This document shows, in pieces, positions 23,165 to 34,085 of a stretch of DNA of 64,000 nt (position 1 is the first letter of the stretch; every line of letters begins with the position of its first letter). Where the stretch lies: positions 186,001 to 250,000 of the forward strand of contig JAESUZ010002609.1 in assembly GCA_017311185.1 (NCBI GenBank), in the 5' to 3' direction. A model generated the notes under the pieces. That model was not told the origin of the DNA. It saw only the letters and a program-made list of their open reading frames with translations, and made no database searches. This stretch comes from Proteles cristata cristata (Eukaryota; Chordata; Mammalia; Carnivora; Hyaenidae). The position numbers and the translations under genes are program-made.

Positions 23165-24870
23165 TAATGATCCAGTTTGACACTCTTACATACAGATTAT
23201 GAGAATTCCTGTTATCTACAACTTTCTTGGTATTTGGCATATTCAGACTTTTTAATTTTGGCAGCCACTGGTATTTATTGTTTTATTTGCATTTTCCTTA
23301 TTGCTAATGAGGTATAACATATGATAAGTATACCTGCCACTTGGTTTCCTTTTCTGTGAATTGTAGCTTCATAGACTTTCTCCATTGATTTGACCTTTTC
23401 TTATTGATTTGTAGTTCATTGATATTCTGGGTGAAAATCTTTTGACTGTTACATATATTGCAAACTGTTCTTGCAGCCTTTAATGTCTTTTAATTTTGTT
23501 TACGGAGTCTCTTGTCATGAGGAATGTTAAAATTTTGATATTGTCATATTTATCAACCTATTTCCTTCATTGATCATGCTGTTTGTGTCCTGTTTAAAAA
23601 TTCTTTACTGTGGGGCGCCTGGGTGGCTTAGTCGATTAAGCGTCCGACTTTCGCTTGGGTCATGATCTCGCGGTTCGTGGGTTCGAGCCCTGCGTCGGGC
23701 TCTGTGCTGACTGCCAGCTCAGAGCCTGGAGCCTGTTTCAGTCTGTGACTCCCTCTCTCTCTGACCCTCCCCTGCTCACGCTGTCTCTCTCTCTCCTAGA
23801 AATAAATTAAAAAATATATTTAAAAAAAATTCTTTATTGTGTCAAGGTCATAAAAGTAGTCTTCTGTAGGTTTCCCCTGAGGGTTTCAAAGGCTTTTTAT
23901 TCTTTCAGTTTTGTTTTGTTTTCATTTAGGTCTCCAAAATATCTCAATCTCATTTCAAAGTATAGTTTTAGATAAGGATCTAATTTTTTTCCATATAAAA
24001 GCCCAATTTATTGTGCCATTTACTAAATATCTAATCTTTCTTTGTGATATTTAGTTCCATTTCTACTTTATATACCATGTTTCTACATATTTTGGGGTCT
24101 ATTTTGATGTTTGTTATCTTTTTCTAAATACATATTTTTTCATAGTTTTCATTATGAGTTATTCTTCAACCTATGTAGTATTTGGTAGTGTGATTTTTAG
24201 TTACACAAATTTTTAAATAGTTCTCTTATTGGCCGTTTCTAATTTAATAGTTGTATAATAATAGGATATGGTCTGTAGAACAGCTTGTTTAGGGAATTTG
24301 TTGAGACTTCCTTTATGGATTAATTTTTTGAAAAAATATATTATTTGCACTTGAAAAGTAATTGAATGTGGAGTTCAAAACATACCTAATAGATACAGCA
24401 TGGTAATGTGTGGTGTTCAAATCTCCTATAGCCATACTGGCTTTACAAATGCTCAATGCCAGCTTCTAAAAGATAATTTAAAATGTTCTACTTGGATGGT
24501 AGATTGGATTATTCCTTGTCATTCTGTCAGTTTTTGCCTTAACTGTTTTACATAGTGATGTTAGTTATGTAGAAGTCATAATCTTTGTATTTTCTTTATG
24601 TATTATTCATTATTATACATTGTGCTTATCTTCAATGAATTAATTTTTGCTGCTACTTTTGCTTACCTTTGCAAGTTACTTGACGTGAAGACAATTCTAG
24701 AATATGATTTCCCATTTCTGTTAATCTGGCCCCAGGAGTTCCAGCATTTTTCATCAATTTTCCTATTATCTTGTTGGGTTTTGGTCTTGGTTAATGACTT
24801 TAGTGTAGAATTCCTTTTTCTTGTGGTTGATTTTTTTTTCTCATCCGTGGCCTTATATGAGTTGTAAGCT
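23165..24870 (-). mobile_element. Ancient L1 (ORF2), minus strand
   Basis: Diverged reverse-complement L1. Landmarks: TTTATTTGCATTTTCCTTATTGCTAATGAGG near 23285, CTTATTGATTTGTAG near 23400, TGTCCTGTTTAAAAATTC near 23588 and CTTTATGGATTAATT near 24312 (endonuclease end). A young SINE splits it at 23612. The 5' limit is unclear. Confidence 0.65.
23612..23824 (+). mobile_element. Young CAN-SINE with intact-looking Pol III boxes
   Basis: Near-consensus head GGGGCGCCTGGGTGGCTTAG. The A box TGGCTTAGTCG and B box GGTTCGAGCCC fit Pol III internal promoter consensus forms. A 16-bp TSD with one mismatch, AAAAATTCTTTA[C/T]TGT, lies at 23596-23611 and 23825-23840. It contains CTGACTGCCAGCTCAGAGCC and TCTGTGACTCCC, shared with the copies at 25770, 26666, 29053, 50127 and 60343, which suggests one young subfamily. 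Confidence 0.96.
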
Positions 24871-25769
24871 TCTTAGTATACTCTCAGAGTCAGTCAGTTG
24901 GTGGAATTTTTCAGATCCCATATCAAATTCTTCTTGGAAGACTTTGTGTCTTTCAGTATCACACCTGCTAGAGCAGCTCCAGCACCAGGAGAGGTTTGGG
25001 CTGTTAGCTTGTGTTCTCCTTTCCCATAACCCTTCAACATTAGGGTTCATATTTGCCTGTAATGGCTGTAAACCATTTATCTGCAACCTCTGATCACCCC
25101 ATTCTATGTGTCCTGTTACTTTTACCTCCTGGGTTTTGAGGAAGCTCTTTTCAGTTTTATGTTTACTTACATATTTTCAATTTTTTAAGTGTAACTTTAC
25201 TATATTTCTTCTTAAATTTCTGCAGGACTGTGTTTGTGTGTATGTTTGTGTAAATAGTAGGAGATGATAATTCCAGTAAGTTAATCCTGCTAAATTAATC
25301 ACATATACCTTAATACATGAGTATTTTTTGTTTTTAATTTAAAATTAAGAGTAATGTCATAAATACATGAGATGATATATTTTTCTCATTTAAGTATTAA
25401 TTATTCTTCTTGTCCTATATATAATCTAAAATAAATTTTACCTAAAATAAAATAGTGGCATAATAGCACATGGAAGAGATAAAAATGCTTATATCTATAA
25501 TTTCCCCCTTGATAGTTTTACTTTATTAATTGCTACTATATGCAGTGCTACAAGAAAAATGCCTTCCATTTATTATTACAGATTTGTATTTTTGACCTAT
25601 GGAGTAGATAGCTAAAATAGAATTTCTTAGTTATATGTATTTTACTTCATTTTAATAGATGTGTAGATTATCCTGTTTTTTTCTGTGTAATTTACATACC
25701 AATCAACATTTGATATCGTCAGTTTCTCTGTATCCTTTCATTACTATTGGGTATTACTGCAGCTTTTTT
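24871..25769. other. AT-rich sequence, origin unclear
   Basis: It follows the old L1. Open frames of 77-90 codons at 24821-25093 overlap on both strands, as expected by chance. No family recognised. Confidence 0.4.
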
Positions 25770-25988
25770 TTATAAAATTTTTTTTTTTAATGTTTTATTT
25801 CTAGGAGAGAGAGAGACAGCGTGAGCAGGGGAGGGTCAGAGAGAGAGGGAGTCACAGACTGAAAGAGGCTCCAGGCTCTGAGCTGGCAGTCAGCACAGAG
25901 CCCGACGCAGGGCCCGAACCCACGAACCACGAGATCATGACCTAAGTGAAAGTCGGACGCTTAAACGACTAAGCCACCGAGGTGCCCC
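25770..25988 (-). mobile_element. Young CAN-SINE
   Basis: TTTCTAGGAGAGAGAGAGACAGCG to TAAGCCACCGAGGTGCCCC. Perfect 15-bp TSD TACTGCAGCTTTTTT at 25755-25769 and 25989-26003. Confidence 0.96.
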
Positions 25989-26665
25989 TACTGCAGCTTT
26001 TTTAAAAAACTGAAGTATAGATGACATAAAATACCAATTTCTTTTCAGGTGTATAACATAGTGATTAAATAATTATATACATAAAAAATGTTTTACCATG
26101 TTAAGTGTAGTTACCATCTGTCACTATACAAAGTTATTATAATATTATTGACTATAATCCTTATGCTGTACTTTTCATCCCTGTGACTTAGTTATTTTAT
26201 AACTAGTAGTTTGTACCTCTTAATCCCTTTTGTTTATTTTGTGCCTTCTCCCATTCCACCTCCACTCTGGCAACCATAAATTTGTTCTTTGTATTTATGA
26301 GCCTGATTCTGTTTTTGCTTATTCATTTGTTTTGTTTTTCACATTCTACATGTAGGTAAATTCATAGGGTCTTTTTCTGTCTGACTTATTTAGCATAATA
26401 CTTTCCAGGTCCATTTGTGTTGTCATAAATGGAAACATTTCAGTCTTTCTCATGGATGATTAATATTCCATTGTGTGTGTGTGCATCCACATATCCTTTA
26501 TTAATCTTTTGATGGATATGTAGGTTCCTTCCATATATTGGTTATTGTAAATGCTGCAGTGAACATAGGGGTGCATATATCTGTTGAAATAAGTGATTTT
26601 ATTTTATTTTTTTTGGGTAAATACCAAAGAGTAGAATTACTGGATTTTACAATATTTATATTTTA

Positions 26666-26882
26666 TTTTATTTTTTTTTTAATGTTTTTATTTATTTCTA
26701 GGAGAGAGACAGCCTGAGTAGGGGAGGGTCAGAGAGAGAGGGAGTCACAGACTCTGAAACAGGCCCCAGGCTCTGAGCTGGCAGTCAGCACAGAGCCCGA
26801 CGCGGGGCTCGAACCCACGAACCGTGAGATCATGACCTAAGCAAAAGTCGGACGCTTAACCAACTAAGCCACCCAGGTGCCC
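26666..26882 (-). mobile_element. Young CAN-SINE in old L1
   Basis: TTTATTTCTAGGAGAGAGACAGC to TAAGCCACCCAGGTGCCC. Perfect 16-bp TSD CAATATTTATATTTTA at 26650-26665 and 26883-26898. Confidence 0.96.
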
Positions 26883-28647
26883 CAATATTTATATTTTAAA
26901 AATTTTGAGGAAAGGACATAATGTTTTCCACAGTGGCTGCACTAATTTGCATTCCCATAATCAGTATACGAAGGTTCCCTGTTCTTCACATCCTTGCCAA
27001 CCCTTGTTATTTCTTGTCTTATTGATCTTAGCCAATCTGACAGATATAAGGTGATATCCTATTGTGGTTTTGGTTTACATCTCCCTGATGAGTGATATTG
27101 ATCATCTTTTCATGTGATTGCTTACCATCTGTATGTCTACCTTAGAAAAATGTCTGTTCAGGTAGTCTGCCCATTTTTTAACAGATTGATTTTTTTGCTA
27201 TTGAATTGTATGAATTCTTGATATATTTTGGAAATTAATGCCTTATCAAATACATTATTTGAAAATATTCTATCCCATTCTGCAGATTGCCTTTCATCAA
27301 TTAGTGGTTTCTTTCACTGTGTGAAGTGTTTTAGTTTCACAAAGTGTCAATTGCTTATTTATGCTGTCTTTTGCCTTGCCTTAGGAGACACATCCAGAAA
27401 ATTATTTCTAAGGCTGAAATCATGCATTTATTGCATATGTTGTCTTGAGGAGTATTATGATTCCAGGTCTAACATTTAGGTCTTTAATCCATTTTGAGTT
27501 TATTTTTGTATATAGTCTGAGAAAGTGGTCTAGTTTCATTCTTTTGCATGTAACTTTCCAGTTTTCTTAACATTGTTTCTTGAAAAAACTTTTCCCCACT
27601 GTATATTCTTACTTCCTTTGTCCTAGATTAGTTGACCATGTAAGTGTAGGTTTATTTCTGTGCTCTGTATTATGATCTATTGATATATGTGTCTATTTTC
27701 ATTCTAGCTCCATACCATCTTGATTACTAAAGCTTTGTAGTATAGTTTGAAATCTGTGATTATGAGACTTCCAGCTTTGTTGTTCTTTCTCAAAACTGTT
27801 ATTGCTACTCAGGGTGTGTTGCGTTTCCATTTAATTTTTTTTCTAGTTCTTTGAAAAATGCTACTGATATTTTAAGAACAATGGATTGCATTAAATCTGT
27901 AAATTACTTTGACTAGGATGGAGATTTTTACATCAATTTTTCCAATCCATAAGTATGATAGATCCTTTCATTTATTTGTGTTATCTTCAATTTCTTTCAT
28001 CGATGTCTTATAGTTTTCAGAATACAAGCCTTTTACCTCCTTGGTTAAATTTATTCTTGGCTTTTTATTCTTTTTGATGCAACTATAGATGATTTTCCTT
28101 ATTTGTCTTTCTGATAATGTGTGTAGAAATGCAACAGATTTCTCTATAATTTCATAACTTGATTTTCTGAAAAATTGTGAAGTTTACTGATTTCACTTAT
28201 TCTATTATTTTAATTTTATTCTATTTTATTTTTCTAATTTATTTATTAGTTATATGAGCATTTTTGGCAATTTTTAGGGCTTTCTATATATATCAAGTCA
28301 TCTACAAATAGTGAAAGCTTTACTTCTTCTTTACTAATTCAGATGCCTTTTATTTCCTTTTCTTGTCTGATTGCTATGGCTATGACTGCCAGTACGATAT
28401 TGAATACAAGTGGCAAGATGAACATTCTTAGCTTGTCCTTGATCATAGGGAAAAAGCTTTCAGAATTTTACCATTGAGTATGACATTAGCTGCAGGTTTG
28501 TTATATACCATCTTTATTTTTCATTAAAAAGAAACTATTTACTTTTTTTTCCAAATATTCCAAATATGTTTTTTACAGACAGGGGTCACTATGAGTCAAA
28601 AACATTCTACAGAAAAAAACATTTTTATAGATACTGGAAATAATTTT

Positions 28648-28867
28648 TTGTTAATTTGTTTATAGCTTATTTATTTTTGAGACAGAAAGAGATAGAGCAT
28701 GAGTGGGGGAGAGGCAGAGAGAGAGGGAGCCACAGAATCTGAAATAGGCTCCATCCAGGCTCTTAGCTGTCCACACAGAACCTGATGCGGGGCTCGAACC
28801 CACAAACTGCGAGATCATGACCTGAGCCAAAGTCGGTCACTTAACCGAGTGAGCCAACCAGGCACCC
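28648..28867 (-). mobile_element. CAN-SINE
   Basis: TTATTTATTTTTGAGACAGAAAG to GAGCCAACCAGGCACCC. Perfect 13-bp TSD TGGAAATAATTTT at 28635-28647 and 28868-28880. Confidence 0.95.
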
Positions 28868-29052
28868 TGGAAATAATTTTAATAAAAGAAAAAGTTCATA
28901 TTTATCTAGCCGTGGCTATGTTCCATAGGAAGATTATGGCAACCAAAGTGCAAAGACAAAATGAGTGTGGCATATGACACAATTGACAATATCCCTTAAA
29001 GCCTACTCTTCATTGCAAACTGGAATGCCACATAGATGGCATATGATCTTTA

Positions 29053-29270
29053 TTTTATTTATTTATTTATTTTTTATTCTAGGAGAGAGAGAGACAGACA
29101 GCGTGAACAGGGGAGGGTCAGAGAGAGAGGGAGTCACAGACTGAAACAGGCTCCAGGCTCCGAGCTGGCAGTCAGCACAGAGCCCGACGCAGGGCTCGAA
29201 CCCACGAACCGCGAGATCATGACCTAAGCGAAAGTCGGATGCTTAACCGACTAAGCCACCCAGGCGCCCC
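29053..29270 (-). mobile_element. Very young CAN-SINE
   Basis: Near-consensus, ending TAAGCCACCCAGGCGCCCC. Perfect 18-bp TSD GATGGCATATGATCTTTA at 29035-29052 and 29271-29288. The minus strand has B-box form GGTTCGTGGGTTCGAGCCC. Its inner part makes a short frame rich in R/E that is not a gene. Confidence 0.97.
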
Positions 29271-30311
29271 GATGGCATATGATCTTTAGAAGTAGGGCTC
29301 CAATGGACAAGGGGACAGGAGGGTCAAGCATCAGAGTGAATCAACTAAAGTTATGTTCCTTCTAAACTCACTTTATTGAAAACTTTTATCGTGAATGGAT
29401 GTTGAACTTCATCAAATGCTTTTCCTTCCTCTTTGAGATGGCCATATGTTTGCCCTCTTTTTTTTAAATCTCTTTTTTGTGAGCGTGATATATCACATTG
29501 ATTGATTTGTGGGTATTGCATCCCTGGAACAAATCCCACTTGATAGTGCTGAATGATCCTTTTAATGTATTGTCAAATTTGGTTTGCTGATATTCTGATG
29601 AGAACTTTTGTGTCAGTATTTATCAAGGATACTGATCTGTAATTTTGTTGTTGTTATGCCTTTAGTTTTGGTATCAGAATAATGCTGGCCCCATAAGGTG
29701 AATTTTAAACCATTCCTTCTTTTATTTTTTTTGAATAATTTGAGAAGGATAGGTATTAACTCATCTATAAGTGTCTGGTAGAATTTATCTGTGAAGCCAT
29801 CTGGTCCTGAACTTTTGTTTGTTGGGAGTCCTTTAATTATCATTTCAATTTTAGTAGTAGTAATGAGTCTATTGAGATTTTCTATGGTTTTCTGATTCAG
29901 TCTTGGGACAGTATATATTTCTAAGACTTCCATGTCTTCCAGGTTGTCCTTTCATTTTTTTAGTGCATAATTTTTTGTGGTAGTCTGATAATCCTTGTAT
30001 TTCTGTGGTATAACTTGTATCTTCTTTTCCATTTATGATTTTTGCATTCTCTCTTTTTCTTGATAGTTTTTCTTACAGTTCTTAATTTTTGTCAATCTTA
30101 TAGGTGTTATATGGTTTCAGTTACTATTTCCCTGGCTACATGTAGGATGGGGAAATCATTTCATAAAAATCATTTGGTTGTCTTTTTCTGTGATTTGTCT
30201 GTACTCTTGTCCTTTGATCATTTTCTTTTAGTAGATTAGTCATTACAGATGACATTGAAGATGTTCATAGAGTCAAATATATATATTTCTCTGATTAAAT
30301 TTGTGGGTTTT

Positions 30312-30529
30312 TTTTTAACATTTTATGTATTTCTGAGAGAGAGAGAGGCAGGCAGTGTGAGCAGAGAAGGGTAAGAGAAAGAGAGGGAGATACAGAATCT
30401 GAAGAAGGCTCCAGGCTCTGAGCTAGCTGTCAGCACAGAGCCCGATGCAGGGCTCAAACCCACAAATCGTGAGATCATGACCTGAGCCAAAGTCAGACGC
30501 TTAACCGGCTGAGCCACCCAGGTGCCCCT
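30312..30529 (-). mobile_element. CAN-SINE
   Basis: ACATTTTATGTATTTCTGAGAG to GAGCCACCCAGGTGCCCCT. TSD AAAT..GTGGGTTTT at 30297-30311 and 30530-30542, differing by a TT. Confidence 0.95.
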
Positions 30530-30542
30530 AAATGTGGGTTTT

Positions 30543-30916
30543 GTATGTAAGATGTTGTTTCTAATACTGTTTACTAAGATATAAAATTTTAATAATTTGA
30601 TTCTTTTGAATCTAACTTTTTAACTTAATATATATAAGTTGTTAAAAATCTTTTTTGGTCACATAGCTGATTATGATGGCATTACATTTTTTTATATAAA
30701 TGGGAAAGTTGACTTTGACTAACAATACTTGGTGTTATCAAAGCAAATCATTATTTCATTTAAATAATGTTAATCTTTCATCCTTTTTATCCCACCCTCC
30801 ACTATATTACTTTTCTTATCATAGAAGTCTGGAGTTACATCATATTTTTTTCTAATTCAGGCTCTAGCCCAAATCTAAGAGTCAATAAGAGTCCTCTAAA
30901 TTATATCCTCCACTTC
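30543..30916. other. Unique AT-rich sequence
   Basis: Nothing recognised. The 79-codon plus-strand frame (30767-31006) runs into the MER5A-like element and is treated as chance. Confidence 0.45.
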
Positions 30917-31105
30917 ACTAAGGTTCTTAAATTAACATACATCAGAATTATCCAAATGCTTATTAGAACACAAATTGCTGAGCTATATACACAGTTTGCA
31001 ATTTAGTAGATATAGCAAAGGGTCAAATAATTTCCATGTCCAATAAATTTTCAAATGATGGTGAGGCTGTTTTCCTAGAGACCACACTTTGAGAACCATT
31101 AGCTT
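30917..31105 (+). mobile_element. MER5A-like hAT DNA transposon fossil
   Basis: GGTTCTTAAATTAACATACATCAGAATTA, then TTAGAACACAAATTGCTGAGC, and GACCACACTTTGAGAACCATTAG at the end, match the order of MER5A. The ends carry the expected inverted form (GGTTCT[C/T]AAA / TTTGAGAACC). No transposase; the family is non-autonomous. Confidence 0.75.
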
Positions 31106-31370
31106 GGGAAAATAGTCTTTAACTTCACAGTCACCCAGAGAGCTGTTAAAGATTTGGGAGTTTAAGTTCTACCTCAGATTAATTAAATTAGCTTCCAATT
31201 TAGATAATGTTTCCTTGGCTCTATCCTAAGGACAAAGTCCACAGTCAGCTCTTTTTATATGTGGGTATGGGGAGTGGCCTGATTATCTCAGCTTTTTGGA
31301 AGATAGTTTTGTAATTAGTTATTCTGGACATAATTGCATTTTTTACTCCTGTTCTTTATAGTTGTTATTT
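31106..31370. other. Unique sequence
   Basis: Nothing recognised. Confidence 0.5.
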
Positions 31371-32510
31371 CTTTTTTTAATATAATTTATTGTCAAATTG
31401 CCTAACATACAGTCTGTAAAGTGTTCTCTTGGTTTTGGGGTAGATTCCCATGGTTCATTGCTTACATACAATACCCAGTGCTCATCCCAACAAGTGCCCT
31501 CTTCAATGCCCATCTCCTGTTTCTCCCTCTCCCCCAACCCGCATCCACCTTAGGTTGTTCTCCGCATTTAAGAGTCTTTTATGGTTTGCCTCCCTCCCTT
31601 TCTGTAACTATTTTTTCCCCTTCCTTTTCCCCATGGTCTTCTGTTAAGTTTCTCAAGAGCACATGTGAGGAAAAACATATGATATCTGTCCTTCTCTGAC
31701 TTATTTCACTCAGCATAATACCTTCCACTTCCACATTGCTGCAAATGGCATTATTTCATTCTTTCTCACTGTTCAGTAGTATCTCATTGTATATATAAAC
31801 CACATCTTCTTTATCCATTCGTCAGCTGATGGGCATTTAGACTCTTTCCATAATTTGGCTATCATTGAAAGCACTGCTATAAACATTGGGGTACATGGTG
31901 CCCCTATGAATCAGCACTCTTGTGTTCCTTGGATAAATTCCTAGTAGTGCTATTGCTAGGTCATAAGGTAGTCTTATTTTTCATTTTTTGAGGAATCTCC
32001 ATACTGTTTTCCAGGGCAGTTGTACCAGTTTGCATTCCCACCAACAGTTCATGCTCATGGAATGGAAGAATAATTATTGTTAAAATGTCACTACTACCCA
32101 AAGCAATCTACACATTCAATGTAATCCCAATCAAAATTGCACCAGCATTCTTCTCAAAGCTAGAACAGTCCTAAAATTTGTATGGAACCACAAAAGACCT
32201 CAAATAGCCAAAGTAGTATTGAAGAAGAAAACCAAAGCAGGAGGCATTACAATCCCAGACTTCAGCCTCTACTGCAAACCCATAATCCTCAAGACAGTGT
32301 GGTATTGGTACAAAAACAGACATATAGACCAATGGAATAGAATAGAGAACCCAGAATTGGACCCACAGATGTATGACCAACTAACCATTGACAAAACAGA
32401 AAGAGTGGCTAATGCAAAAAAGACAGTCTCTTTAGCAAATGGTACTGGGAGAACTGGACAGCAATATGCAGAAGAATGAAACTAGACCACTTTCTTACAC
32501 CATACACAAA
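31371..32510 (-). mobile_element. L1 with 5' inversion and internal deletion
   Basis: The minus part, 31371 to about 32046, is a poly-T tail, an older-type carnivore L1 3'UTR and the ORF2 C-terminus, stopping at CCCACCAACAGTT. At 32047 the sequence becomes plus-strand ORF2: CATGCTCATGG to CTTACACCATACACAAAA. Compared with the L1 at 49.3-52.2 kb, about 550 bases between the two pieces are missing, so this is inversion plus deletion. The plus frame 32219-32479 reads [14 protein letters not shown] and [11 protein letters not shown], typical L1 ORF2. Flanks (ATAGTTGTTATTTCTT and ATAATTATTACTTAAT) could be a diverged TSD. Confidence 0.88.
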
Positions 32511-33284
32511 ATATAATTATTACTTAATACAGAGATTCTTAGCAGCTTCATTTGGAAGAATAGTTCACACCTTTTTTTGATACCCTACCTGTTTTAGAGT
32601 ATATAGTGTTTTGCTCTAGTTTCAGAATTCATAAGTCCATCTTTTTTTTTTTAATGTCTCTTTAGTATTTATGTTAAAGACTTGGAGAAGGAATAATAAA
32701 AATACATAATTATAGTTTCATGAGTAGGTATGTTATTAGTAGCTCTTTATAGATAAGTAAATTAAATTTCCAAGAAAGCAAACAAAATGTTCATAATCTC
32801 ACAGTGAGTGTGATTATGCGTCCCAGTTACTTACACAGACAGTGTGGCTCCAGGTGGGCACACTGAATTGTTATAGTAAATCCAGATTTACTCTTAGGGT
32901 GTGTTGGTTCATAACTTCCTTGGGAGCTTCCCAAGTATAATCTGAAACTGGCCCCCAAATATAGAGGGCAAGGAGAGACCACAGAGAGGCAGTCCACTCT
33001 AGGTTGGTAGATGGTGGTTTTAATAAACAAATGGAGCTTATATATGAGGCATGTCTTAGTTGTAAGCAAGATGAGTGGATCCACTTGCCAGTTCTTAAAG
33101 ATTTATGTAGAGGCTTTAATGAATTCAGTCAATTCTTCAGGTGTTCTCAATACTACATCACTATCTCAAAGTAGCCTCTGAGAGTGAGAAAGGCAAGTAG
33201 AACCTACATTCCCAGGACAGGGAAACAGATGAGGAACTTCCAAGTACCCAGTTCAGCTCACAGGTTATTCAGGTCAAGATTCTT
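32511..33284. other. Unique sequence
   Basis: No gene recognised. The minus-strand 85-codon frame (32827-33084) lacks known features. Confidence 0.5.
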
Positions 33285-33521
33285 TTTTTTTTTTTTTAAT
33301 TTCTGAGACAGAGAGAGAGAGAGAGAGAGAGAGATTGAGAGAGAGGCAGCATGAGCAGGGGAGGGTCAGAGAGAGAGGGAGACACAGACTCCAAAGCGGG
33401 CTCTGGACTCTGAGCTGGCTGTCAGCACAGAGCCCAATGTGGGGCTTGAGCCCATGAACCATGAGATCATGACCTGAGCTGAAGTCAGACGCTTAACAGA
33501 CTGAGCCCCCCAGGTGCCCCT
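33285..33521 (-). mobile_element. CAN-SINE with GA expansion
   Basis: Ends GAGCCCCCCAGGTGCCCC. 18-bp TSD with one mismatch, AT[T/C]CAGGTCAAGATTCTT, at 33267-33284 and 33522-33539. (GA)n at about 33309-33345. Confidence 0.95.
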
Positions 33522-33914
33522 ATCCAGGTCAAGATTCTTAATGTCTTCTTCAAAACCTTCTCCAGTGAAATGAACTGTCACAGTGATCTATTTCTCACTC
33601 TTGCGTGAAGTTACTTACTGGGTAGCAGGAAAATAAACAGGAGAACCACCTCCTTGATTCTGAGCAGGGAGGTCCTTCTTGGTGGGTTCACTGAATGGGG
33701 CCAAGAAAGAGACAAGTGTACTTAACATGTATACTGATGAATTTAAGAGACAGAGAAGCCCACCTATATCTTCCAGAAATTTCTCAGCTTTTCTGTTCTG
33801 CTGATGATACCTTCTTGAGATACCTAGCATAATTACAGAGTTAAATTTCTTTTTGTCTTTCCCACTGTTTTGTGGTATACTGAGACAGAATAAGGTAAAA
33901 TTGTGCTCAGTTCC
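33522..33914. other. Unique sequence
   Basis: Nothing recognised. Confidence 0.5.
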
Positions 33915-34085
33915 TCAACCTGGAAAGAAGGACATCTGAATTTCTGGTTTTAATTCTACAACAAATAGTTCTGTGACCTTGAAATAAATAACTGTATCTT
34001 ATTTGGATTAAATTTTTTCTTCTGAAAACATAAGAATTTGAAATAGGTAATTTAAAAAATTATTTCTAACATAATAAAATGGAAT
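33915..34085 (+). mobile_element. MIR-like SINE, strongly diverged
   Basis: GTTCTGTGACCTTGAAATAAAT, then CTTCTGAAAACATAAGAATTTGAAATAGGTAAT, follow the MIR/THER1 order. Very old. Confidence 0.5.

Larger units (their letters stand above)
28517..29345. other. Non-L1 island inside the old L1
   Basis: L1 sequence stops near 28516 and resumes near 29346 at the point expected from L1 ORF2. Minus the two SINEs, about 370 bases remain that are not L1. On the minus strand the island reads as non-coding sequence with an A run near 28544-28551 and an AATAAAG near its end, so a retrocopied transcript end is possible. No TSD and no parent recognised. Confidence 0.4.
26004..30240 (-). mobile_element. Old L1, 3'UTR plus ORF2, minus strand, with inserts
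   Basis: 3'UTR at about 26010-26420 (shares TTTCAGGTGTA and the CTGTGACTTA / CCATAACTAG region with the tail at 41.6 kb). The ORF2 C-terminus begins near 26440 (ATATTCCATTGTGTG, GCAGTGAACATAGGGGTGCAT). Reverse-transcriptase sequence is at 29350-29935, where a minus-strand frame reads KSSGPDGFTDKFYQT, the conserved L1 PDGF motif region. ORF2 is split by SINEs and by a non-L1 island at about 28517-29345. From about 30080 to 30240 the sequence again resembles an ORF2 C-terminus, so a second, older fragment may abut it. Many stops; pseudogene. Confidence 0.8.

Noticed and set aside
23612..23700. tRNA-like sequence with A and B boxes
   Set aside because: It is the tRNA-derived head of a SINE, followed by SINE body and flanked by a TSD; not a tRNA gene.
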